From: Candidatus Nomurabacteria bacterium
GTDB taxonomy: Bacteria > Patescibacteriota > Saccharimonadia > Saccharimonadales > Saccharimonadaceae
Length of the DNA: 11,429 nt
NCBI GenBank assembly: GCA_031278275.1
Contig: JAITKW010000060.1
Coordinates: 1-11,429 of the forward strand
Direction of reading: 5' to 3'
Shown here: one piece after another, positions 1 to 5,046 of the stretch
How positions within the stretch are numbered: the stretch's first letter is position 1
How the letters are laid out: each line of letters starts with the position of its first letter
Made by a program: the position numbers and the translations under genes
The notes under the pieces: model-generated
The model's input: only the letters and a program-made list of their open reading frames with translations
Databases searched by the model: none
Told to the model about the DNA's origin: nothing

Positions 1-2
1 TT

Positions 3-179
3 GACCAAACCGATAATTATAATCTGTCGGGAACTTACAATAGTGCAGTGGCTGGAACAGCTGATTACGAAGTAGTCTTGCAAAAGAAGACTAGAATGAT
101 AAATTGGCGGATACCAGCATCTGCCCTTCGGGGCGTGCCGTATCGGTTGCACCTTGAATATACTAAGACGACCGATTAA
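3..179 (+). CDS. C-terminal end of an unidentified protein (5' end outside window)
   Basis: An open frame enters from the left edge and ends at TAA (177-179), giving 58 residues that end in LEYTKTTD. No start codon is needed because the gene continues upstream of the window. The composition (NLSGTYNSAVAGTADYEV and later basic and aromatic residues) looks like real protein, possibly the beta-rich end of a cell-surface or pilus-associated protein, but I do not recognise the family. It converges on the pilin-like gene, and the 31-bp direct repeat starts immediately after its stop codon. The coding call is moderately sure because the frame is open and ends cleanly at the repeat boundary; the function is unknown. 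Confidence 0.6.
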   Translation, partial: DQTDNYNLSGTYNSAVAGTADYEVVLQKKTRMINWRIPASALRGVPYRLHLEYTKTTD

Positions 180-271
180 GGTTGGCTATCACTTTCAGTG
201 CCGGCTATTTGGCGTTGATAATAATAACCAAACCATTGTTGGGTGGCTATCACTTTCAGTGCCGGCTACTT
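180..271. repeat. Pair of 31-bp direct repeats, period 61 bp
   Basis: Copies lie at 180-210 and 241-271 with two mismatches; the core 183-207 / 244-268 is 25 bp and identical. Each copy holds a small hairpin, CACT-TTC-AGTG, flanked by GGCTA on both sides. The first copy begins directly after the stop of the upstream CDS. The second contains the stop and last four codons (SSRH) of the minus-strand pilin-like gene. The 30 bp between copies is unrelated. It probably belongs to a short interspersed repeat family; two copies alone cannot show that. Confidence 0.8.
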
Positions 272-645
272 TTGACGTATTCGTTTTCTTTTTCCAGTTT
301 GGCGCGCAAAGTATATTTGGTGCATTTAGTATCCTCGCAACCCGCTGGCTCATAAGTAAAAGAAGAGGTAGTATCGCCAACATTGACCCCGTACGGATCG
401 GTGAAAAATTGCGGATCCATCGCCCGCAAGTTCTCCTCGCCAATCGTTTCAGGATAAAATCCCTGCTCAGCATAAAACACTTCTTCCAAGTTATAAAACA
501 TGGCGTTGATGGCAGTTTTGGAATAACTATCGCGCTCCAAAGCGTCAGTTGTGGCTTTTTGGAAAGCGAAAAATATCGTGGCGACTCCCGCCAAAATAAT
601 TACCACAACCAATTCCAATGCCGTGAATCCACGTTTTTTATTCAT
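256..645 (-). CDS. Type IV pilin-like / pseudopilin protein
   Basis: A 129-residue protein with a class III signal peptide: a short basic leader MNKKRG, then FTALELVVVIILAG. Prepilin peptidase would cut after G6, leaving F1 and the conserved E5 (E11 of the precursor) of the mature pilin, followed by a hydrophobic helix to about residue 28. The C-terminal globular part has the motifs FYAEQGFYP, DPYG and a close cysteine pair, C103 and C108, which could form a disulfide as in small pilins of Patescibacteria. It would be an extracellular pilus or pseudopilus subunit, or a minor one. It follows ruvB on the same strand after 19 bp but has its own promoter (652-679) inside the ruvB 3' end. The -10 sits 6 nt from the ATG, so the mRNA is probably leaderless. 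The last four codons lie inside a repeat copy, so the tail SSRH may have been acquired. Pilin class is sure; exact role is not. Confidence 0.85.
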   Translation of the reverse strand: MNKKRGFTALELVVVIILAGVATIFFAFQKATTDALERDSYSKTAINAMFYNLEEVFYAEQGFYPETIGEENLRAMDPQFFTDPYGVNVGDTTSSFTYEPAGCEDTKCTKYTLRAKLEKENEYVKSSRH

Positions 646-651
646 ATTTCC

Positions 652-679
652 ATTGTAGCATATTTCACGACACCTTCAA
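652..679 (-). promoter_or_regulatory. Promoter of the pilin-like gene
   Basis: On the minus strand, TTGAAG (679-674), a 16-bp spacer, then TACAAT (657-652), followed by six bases and the ATG at 645. Transcription would start at or next to the A of the start codon. It lies largely within the end of ruvB. Confidence 0.55.
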
Positions 680-1666
680 ATGTTTTTTGGCACGATTTGT
701 CACCACACGACCGCGCGGCGTACGCTCCAAAAACCCAATTTGCATGAGGTACGGCTCATAAAAATCCTCAATCGTAGAAGTTTCATCGCCAGTAAGTGCG
801 GAAATTGTGGACAATCCCACCGGCTTGTCGCCATATTTGTCCAAGATAGCAAGCAACATATTGCGGTCGGCGGGATCCAGCCCCAACTCGTCAATTTCTA
901 GCAGCGCGAGTGCTTTTTGGGCAATATTTTCATTGATTTGACCGTTATTGTTGATGTCGGCAAAATCGCGCACTCGCCGCAAAAGCCGATTGGCAATCCT
1001 CGGGGTCAGGCGCGAGCGCGTGGATAGTAATTTGGCGGCCTCGCGGTCAAGGTTGGTGCGCAAAATCCCAGCGGCGCGCTCAATAATTTTGATAATTTCA
1101 TCCGTGTTATAATATTCCAAACGGTGAATCAGCCCAAAACGATCTCGCAAAGGTCCCGCCAGCGCACCCGTGCGTGTGGTGGCTCCGACCAGTGTAAAGT
1201 GTGGCAAATCCAACCGCACCGAGCGCGCCGCTGGGCCCTTGCCGATCACGATATCCAGCTTGAAATCCTCCATCGCCGAATATAAAACCTCTTCAACCGA
1301 ACGGTTCAAACGGTGGATTTCATCAATAAACAACACATCGCTATCCGTGAGATTGGTCAAAATAGAAGCGAGGTCGCCCGGTCGCTCAATGGCTGGGCCA
1401 GAAGTAATCCGGATTTCCGCGCCAAGTTCATTGGCAATCACGCCCGCCATCGTGGTTTTGCCAAGCCCAGGCGGGCCATACAACAAAACATGCTCCAACG
1501 CCTCTTTGCGCTTTTTGGTGGCATCAATCGCCAATTTCAAATTGTTTTTCAACCGTTCTTGCCCAACGTATTCCTTGAAGTTTTGCGGGCGCAACGTAAC
1601 TTCCACTTTTTGCTCCTCAGCATCCGTTTCGTGGTCTTTTGTGTCAATAATTCTTTCAACCGGCAT
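665..1666 (-). CDS. ruvB: Holliday junction branch migration ATPase RuvB
   Basis: RuvB is the hexameric AAA+ motor that, with RuvA, drives branch migration of Holliday junctions in recombinational repair. Seen here (numbered from the ATG at 1666, 333 aa, a usual length): Walker A GPPGLGKT at 64-71, Walker B LFIDEIH at 112-118, sensor 1 GATTR at 161-165, arginine-finger region GPLRDRF near 172-178, sensor 2 PRIANR at 222-227, and a C-terminal winged helix ending [13 protein letters not shown]. An in-frame ATG two codons upstream (1672) abuts the -10 hexamer TATACT, so the transcript would start near 1666; I therefore choose 1666, though annotation tools may prefer 1672. No ruvA or ruvC is adjacent. 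The pilin-like gene follows on the same strand. All key ATPase motifs are intact. Confidence 0.97.
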   Translation of the reverse strand: MPVERIIDTKDHETDAEEQKVEVTLRPQNFKEYVGQERLKNNLKLAIDATKKRKEALEHVLLYGPPGLGKTTMAGVIANELGAEIRITSGPAIERPGDLASILTNLTDSDVLFIDEIHRLNRSVEEVLYSAMEDFKLDIVIGKGPAARSVRLDLPHFTLVGATTRTGALAGPLRDRFGLIHRLEYYNTDEIIKIIERAAGILRTNLDREAAKLLSTRSRLTPRIANRLLRRVRDFADINNNGQINENIAQKALALLEIDELGLDPADRNMLLAILDKYGDKPVGLSTISALTGDETSTIEDFYEPYLMQIGFLERTPRGRVVTNRAKKHLKVS

Positions 1667-1672
1667 ACACAT

Positions 1673-1678
1673 AGTATA
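1673..1678 (-). promoter_or_regulatory. -10 element of ruvB
   Basis: TATACT on the minus strand, six bases before the ATG at 1666. The spacing matches other gene-leading starts in this window and argues for a leaderless ruvB mRNA. No convincing -35 was seen. Confidence 0.45.
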
Positions 1679-1689
1679 CCACGATATGA

Positions 1690-1695
1690 TATACT
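1690..1695 (+). promoter_or_regulatory. -10 element of tRNA-Gly
   Basis: TATACT ends eight bases before the mature 5' end of tRNA-Gly, so the primary transcript would start within 1-2 nt of the tRNA. It is divergent from the ruvB -10 only 11 bp away. No good -35 was seen. Confidence 0.4.
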
Positions 1696-1703
1696 TTAGC
1701 TAT

Positions 1704-1778
1704 GCGGGTATCGTATAACGGCTATTATGCGTGCTTCCCAAGCACGAGACCGGAGTCCGACTCTCCGTACCCGCACCA
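1704..1778 (+). tRNA. tRNA-Gly (anticodon CCC)
   Basis: A full cloverleaf can be folded. The acceptor stem GCGGGTA (1704-1710) pairs with TACCCGC (1768-1774), followed by discriminator A and an encoded CCA (1776-1778). The anticodon stem is CGTGC/GCACG around the loop TTCCCAA, giving anticodon CCC, which reads GGG. The T stem is CGGAG/CTCCG around TCCGACT. The D-arm segment TATCGTATAA is the same as in glycine tRNAs of the E. coli UCC type as I remember them. It is transcribed divergently from ruvB. Confidence 0.95.
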
Positions 1779-1902
1779 CATTAGGATAAAAATCAAAATC
1801 TTCGCTTTCACGGGCGATTTTTGGTGTACCGCGCCGTCAAAGACAGCGCGCCAATAACGTTCTTCGGGTGTTGCCTGTGGCGATTTTGGAAAATGGAAAT
1901 AA
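1779..1902. other. Intergenic stretch between tRNA-Gly and the R-M cassette
   Basis: No coding frame is credible here. Besides the weak terminator it holds a GC-rich hairpin at 1830-1850 (CGCGC and GTC pairing with GAC and GCGCG around AAA, one C/A mismatch) and at 1882-1895 a short copy of the gattttggaaaat motif that also occurs inside the cassette arm (1942-1956). Confidence 0.5.
1795..1822 (+). terminator. Possible terminator after tRNA-Gly
   Basis: AAAAT, a 3-base bulge and CGC pair with GCG and ATTTT across an 8-base loop, ending in a T-run. The stem is short and bulged, so this is a weak call. It lies 17 bp after the tRNA CCA end. Confidence 0.35.
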
Positions 1903-1957
1903 CTGACGGCAAAGCCGTCTAAAAACAGAAAGAAAAAGAAAGATTTTTTGGAAAATA
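1903..1957 (+). repeat. Left arm of 55-bp inverted repeat bounding the R-M cassette
   Basis: This segment matches the reverse complement of 3912-3966 at 51 of 55 positions. The outer end carries a perfect 6-bp hairpin GACGGC-AAA-GCCGTC; the two arms differ mainly in the hairpin loop, so stem pairing is kept in both. The inner part is purine-rich and ends in attttttggaaaata. No target-site duplication could be recognised in the flanks. Confidence 0.9.
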
Positions 1958-1989
1958 TGGTCTTACTTCCGATTCTGTTTGGAGTATGT

Positions 1990-1997
1990 TATAGTAT
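1990..1997 (+). promoter_or_regulatory. Probable -10 region of the restriction endonuclease gene
   Basis: Overlapping candidates TATAGT (1990-1995) and TAGTAT (1992-1997) lie 8 and 6 nt before the ATG at 2004. Either would give an essentially leaderless mRNA. A weak -35 candidate may lie near 1962-1972. Confidence 0.35.
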
Positions 1998-2003
1998 CTT
2001 TGT

Positions 2004-2684
2004 ATGGCTAATTCAGATTTTTTAAGAAATAACATAAATCAGCATATAATTAAAAACTCTAAATCCAAGAAAATGGATAGAGACATTATTGTTGCTATCA
2101 ATGCTGTTATCGACACTTTGCGAGAACGATACCCACAACTGACTTTTGAGCATCAAAAAACGATGAGACTCGTTGACATTATCGCTACACTCTCTCGCCA
2201 ATACCCAGAATATGCCAAGCATTTTGGCAAGCCATTAGATAATAGTTTTATCTCGCCGGATGGCGGTTTTCTTTTCGCTAAAAATAAGCAGGGCGAACGC
2301 CGCATCATTCTTGTGTCAGAAGTAAAACGACAAGGGACAAACGATGCCCGCAAATTGGAGGGTTTACCAAAACAGGCACAAGGCAACGCAATTGAACGAC
2401 TTGGCAAAAATCTTATCGGAATAAGGGCAATTTTTAAGAACGAGGGCATTTTGCCGTTCGTTTGTTTTGGTAGTGGATACGATTTTAAGCCCGGGTCATC
2501 AATTCTTGATCGAGTTTTGACAATGAATGAGTTTTTCCCGCTAAATAAAGTTTTCGTTAAAAAAGATTTTATGCCATTTGAACCAGTGTCTATGTTGTTT
2601 CAATATAATGCTTGGTCTGTTGAAGAAATGGCAAAAAATATGTTTGACATTACCGTAAAAGCCATTGAATATAAGTTTGTTTAA
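2004..2684 (+). CDS. EcoRI-family type II restriction endonuclease
   Basis: A 226-residue protein that aligns from memory with EcoRI (277 aa). The metal-dependent catalytic core is present: D86 in SPDGG, then E106 and K108 in SEVKRQG, matching EcoRI D91, E111 and K113. GNAIER at 127-132 matches the EcoRI recognition segment G140-R145, and ILDR (R170) matches the region of R200. It would cut unmethylated duplex DNA, probably at GAATTC or a related site, with the methylase protecting the host. It is shorter than EcoRI: about 17 residues between the FGSGYDF and SSILDR segments, the part forming the DNA-embracing inner arm in EcoRI, are missing, and the second recognition arginine (EcoRI R203) aligns with T173. 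The gene is convergent with the methyltransferase and lies inside inverted repeats. Family assignment is strong; activity and exact site are inferred. Confidence 0.9.
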   Translation: MANSDFLRNNINQHIIKNSKSKKMDRDIIVAINAVIDTLRERYPQLTFEHQKTMRLVDIIATLSRQYPEYAKHFGKPLDNSFISPDGGFLFAKNKQGERRIILVSEVKRQGTNDARKLEGLPKQAQGNAIERLGKNLIGIRAIFKNEGILPFVCFGSGYDFKPGSSILDRVLTMNEFFPLNKVFVKKDFMPFEPVSMLFQYNAWSVEEMAKNMFDITVKAIEYKFV

Positions 2685-3844
2685 TTCTTCTTGATGAGCC
2701 AAAGTAATTCTTTCACTTTGTTACTTCTATCTCGTAAATTGCGAGAGCCACGATAAGTATTATATTCTTGCTCCAATAACTCAAAATTAGGGTCGTATTT
2801 GCTAACTATTTTCTCAAATTTATCTATCGGTATGATGCCTTCATTGTTATAGGAAATTAAAATATACCTTGCGGGCGTATTTTTAATTAAGTCGTCCATT
2901 GCTTTTTCAGCGGAGACAGTTTTGTTATAACCCGAACGCTGCCAATCTTCCGCAATACCACTTACGCCGTTTTGTATAACGACAGGAACTCCTCCGTTTA
3001 TAATATTTAACATGAAATAGTTTGAGCCATATGGGTGTTGATTATACGGTGGATCAAAATACGCTAAATCAACTTCTTCAATTCGTTTCACTAACTCGTT
3101 TGTATCCTCACAAAATACTTGTGTGTTATTCTCTGTGTTCGCAAAAATCGGAACATCAAGCGTAATTTCGCCCATTATACGAGTAAGTGCGTTTTCGCCA
3201 GCACCACCGAAATGACCAACGCCATTTTTTTTGTGAAAACCCTTAAAAACGCCAGAGGTATTATTATGAATTGACGCTTTTATTATAAGAGCAGATAAGC
3301 AATAAATCTTTAAATCCTCATCAATGTTGTGTTCTATCATATAACGGACATTATCTATAATTTCGGCGTTTTTGCGAGTGTAAAAAACACGCTCGCTCAC
3401 TTTAATATCATCGTCGTTTTGCGGGGCATAATTTTTTGTAATAAAATAATCAGATTTTGTCTTATTAAGCTTATTACTATTTAAGTATTTAATGGCTTTT
3501 TCAAGTCGTGGAATATTTATTTTTGATTTATTGGTAAGATAGGTGGTGTTGATAGTATATGTGTATTGCTCAAAATCATTTGAAATTAAGTCGGTTGTGT
3601 GATATTTCAATAAGCGGGAAACAACACCACTTCCAGAAAAGCCATCAAGTGCGGTTATTTTGTCCTTTTTTAATTGCTTTTTCACTTTCATAATAGCTTC
3701 GTTGATAAAAGGTAATAATTTTCGTTTATTGCCAATATAAGTTATTAGATGAGATAAAAAATATTCGCTGTTGAAATCGGGCAGAAAATCATAATCGTCC
3801 GCAACAACTAAACTCATTTGCGAGTTGGGTATTTTTTTAGCCAT
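2681..3844 (-). CDS. D12-class DNA adenine-N6 methyltransferase
   Basis: Transfers methyl from S-adenosylmethionine to adenine N6 in DNA. Numbered from the ATG at 3844 (387 aa): motif X YIGNKRKLL from 36, motif I (SAM binding) DGFSGSG at 67-73, catalytic motif IV DPPY at 264-267. The order X-I-target region-IV is that of the alpha (D12) group. A glycine-rich segment, GVGHFGGAGENALTRI, lies in the putative target-recognition region. It pairs with the EcoRI-like nuclease, tail to tail, the two stops sharing TTAA (2681-2684). M.EcoRI as I remember it has NPPF and a different layout, so this is not its orthologue. An upstream in-frame ATG (3853) overlaps the -10 TACAAT; 3844 is preferred because it sits 7 nt downstream, as elsewhere here. 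The gene is AT-rich: 14 G+C of 60 at 3481-3540. Enzyme class is very sure; specificity is unknown. Confidence 0.93.
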   Translation of the reverse strand: MAKKIPNSQMSLVVADDYDFLPDFNSEYFLSHLITYIGNKRKLLPFINEAIMKVKKQLKKDKITALDGFSGSGVVSRLLKYHTTDLISNDFEQYTYTINTTYLTNKSKINIPRLEKAIKYLNSNKLNKTKSDYFITKNYAPQNDDDIKVSERVFYTRKNAEIIDNVRYMIEHNIDEDLKIYCLSALIIKASIHNNTSGVFKGFHKKNGVGHFGGAGENALTRIMGEITLDVPIFANTENNTQVFCEDTNELVKRIEEVDLAYFDPPYNQHPYGSNYFMLNIINGGVPVVIQNGVSGIAEDWQRSGYNKTVSAEKAMDDLIKNTPARYILISYNNEGIIPIDKFEKIVSKYDPNFELLEQEYNTYRGSRNLRDRSNKVKELLWLIKKN

Positions 3845-3851
3845 ATTTTCC

Positions 3852-3857
3852 ATTGTA
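3852..3857 (-). promoter_or_regulatory. -10 element of the methyltransferase gene
   Basis: TACAAT on the minus strand, then ggaaaat and the ATG at 3844. This is nearly identical to the pilin-like gene context (TACAAT, ggaaat, ATG). An overlapping TATGAT lies at 3862-3857. No strong -35 was seen. Confidence 0.5.
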
Positions 3858-3911
3858 TCATAATTTTAGGCAAAAGCGATTTTGATGGTGTGTATAATTC
3901 TACAAAGGCAG

Positions 3912-3966
3912 TATTTTCCAAAAAATCTTTCTTGTTCTCTCTGTTTTTAGACGGCGTAGCCGTCAG
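3912..3966 (-). repeat. Right arm of 55-bp inverted repeat bounding the R-M cassette
   Basis: The reverse complement matches 1903-1957 with four mismatches. The hairpin at the outer end is GACGGC-TAC-GCCGTC on the minus strand. Because the two genes converge, each is preceded by this element in the same orientation: the inner end is 46 bp from the nuclease ATG and 67 bp from the methylase ATG. It could therefore be a mobile-cassette end or a shared upstream regulatory element. Confidence 0.9.
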
Positions 3967-4062
3967 ATGTATCGCCGATCCATAAATCCACCCAATTGTG
4001 ATAGTTTTGAATGAAGCTGCACTCACAAACGGGGGAATTATGCAACAAGACCAAAAAATAAA

Positions 4063-4092
4063 TTGCTTTTGTTAATCACAATGTGCTACAAT
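4063..4092 (+). promoter_or_regulatory. Promoter of the membrane protein / flavoprotein operon
   Basis: TTGCTT (4063-4068), an 18-bp spacer, TACAAT (4087-4092), then six bases and the ATG at 4099. The predicted start of transcription coincides with the start codon. This rules against the longer frame opening with TTG at 4063, which would be the -35 box itself. Confidence 0.55.
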
Positions 4093-4098
4093 GAAACC

Positions 4099-4800
4099 AT
4101 GAGCGACATTTGGGTCAATATTGCAGTAGTGGCGATAGCTGGGTTTATCCATGCCACTTTGCAGTTGGGCTTGGGTTGCGTCATTTTGCTGTATCACGGT
4201 TCGGTGGGGCGGGCGCACATTAAGCGCAAGACCAACACTTTAGTCAGTAGCTTTATCGCCGGTGTGGGGCTGATGTCGTTTTTGCTATTATCAGCGGTCA
4301 GTTTTATCATGCTCAACATTTTTGGCGTGGAAGTGCCGGCTTATTTTTTGGCGGCGGGCATTGGCATGTTGATAGCTACCGCTGTCGTGACGGTGTTATT
4401 TTATTACCGGCGTGGCGTGGGGACGGAGTTGTGGCTGCCCAAACCCATTGCGCAATTCGTTGACAAGCGCGCCAAAGAAACCAACAACACCAGCGAAGCT
4501 TATCTCTTGGGGTCGTTCGCCTGTTTTGGCGAGTTGCCGTTCATTTTGGCGTTGCTGTTGGTGTCGGCAGCTTGCATTTTGGAGTTGCCGGTTGAATGGC
4601 AGTTGTTGGCGGTGGCAATTTATGCTATTTTGGCGATTATGCCACTGGTAATTTTCCGAATATGCGTGCATACCGGCAAAACCATTGCCGATGTTCAAAA
4701 GTGGCGCATGCATTTCAAGCGTTTTTTGAAAATCATCACCACCGTCAGCTACTTGGTGTTGACTTTGTTTATAATAGCTTACAAAATGATAAAGGTTTGA
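4099..4800 (+). CDS. Six-helix integral membrane protein, function unknown (CcdA/LysE-like layout)
   Basis: A 233-residue protein with about six membrane helices, roughly 6-32, 46-73, 80-102, 136-160, 167-188 and 211-231. Basic loops (KRKTNT, YYRRG, KWRMHFKR) set the topology. It looks like two three-helix halves: helix 1 carries C27 (GLGCVILLY) and helix 4 carries C142 (ACFGELPFIL). Paired cysteines in helices 1 and 4 are the arrangement of CcdA/DsbD-type thiol electron carriers, but the usual PCxxP context is absent, so this is only a hint; a LysE-type exporter or an uncharacterised CPR family is equally possible. GELPF in helix 4 and MP in helix 5 are likely functional. First gene of an operon with the 80-aa protein (1 bp gap) and the flavoprotein. 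The start at 4099 is set by the promoter. Confidence 0.75.
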   Translation: MSDIWVNIAVVAIAGFIHATLQLGLGCVILLYHGSVGRAHIKRKTNTLVSSFIAGVGLMSFLLLSAVSFIMLNIFGVEVPAYFLAAGIGMLIATAVVTVLFYYRRGVGTELWLPKPIAQFVDKRAKETNNTSEAYLLGSFACFGELPFILALLLVSAACILELPVEWQLLAVAIYAILAIMPLVIFRICVHTGKTIADVQKWRMHFKRFLKIITTVSYLVLTLFIIAYKMIKV

Positions 4801-4801
4801 A

Positions 4802-5044
4802 ATGATGATAGCATTTTCAGAAGCAGCATTGAAAAAAGAGTTAATGAATGACGCAACAGCGGTCAAAATACCAGAAGGGCAGGCGGAAGAACTGGCTGAT
4901 TTGGCGGCAAAAGAGGTGAAAAAATGGCTAAAAGGTCGGACGAGAGTCACAAAAAACGACATTCAGCGCATCACTTACCGAACTTTAGCAAAACATAACG
5001 AAAGTTTGGCGTTCGCTTACGCCATTCAAGGCAAGGTTATATAA
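4802..5044 (+). CDS. Small protein with ATP-cone-like C-terminal pattern, function unknown
   Basis: An 80-residue, predominantly helical, soluble protein. The second half (TRVTKNDIQRITYRTLAKHN, then SLAFAYAIQGKVI) resembles the last helices of ATP-cone domains, where a vtv-x-DIQ-x-x-V-x-x-L pattern is followed by an A-x-x-Y-x-x-x-R/K ending. The N-terminal nucleotide-binding strand of a full ATP cone is not evident, so this is a weak resemblance. An AAAGG sequence sits 6 nt before the ATG at 4802; ATG 4805 is an alternative. It begins 1 bp after the membrane protein's stop and ends 2 bp before the flavoprotein, so it is translated from the same mRNA and probably works with one of them. Confidence 0.7.
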   Translation: MMIAFSEAALKKELMNDATAVKIPEGQAEELADLAAKEVKKWLKGRTRVTKNDIQRITYRTLAKHNESLAFAYAIQGKVI

Positions 5045-5046
5045 TT

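Noticed and set aside
180..271. Possible mini CRISPR array (31-bp repeat, 30-bp spacer, 31-bp repeat)
   Set aside because: Only two copies, the second lies inside the pilin coding end, and no cas genes are present; an interspersed repeat explains it better.
154..747. Long plus-strand open frame of 197 codons starting with TTG
   Set aside because: It runs antisense to the pilin-like gene and the end of ruvB and overlaps the true end of the left-edge CDS; no family resemblance, so it is a shadow frame.
1903..1921. Hairpin GACGGC-AAA-GCCGTC as an intrinsic terminator
   Set aside because: It is followed by an A-run rather than a T-run on the plus strand, and no T-run follows on the minus strand either.
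3814..4026. 70-codon minus-strand frame overlapping the right inverted repeat
   Set aside because: It covers the methylase start and its promoter in another frame and has low-complexity content; not credible.
4063..4098. N-terminal extension of the membrane protein from a TTG start
   Set aside because: The extension overlaps the predicted -35 and -10 boxes, so it would not be transcribed from this promoter; MSDIWVN at 4099 is a natural start before the first helix.
4396..4962. 188-codon minus-strand frame opposite the membrane protein
   Set aside because: It is a mirror frame of the hydrophobic gene on the plus strand, with no promoter, ribosome binding site or family features.
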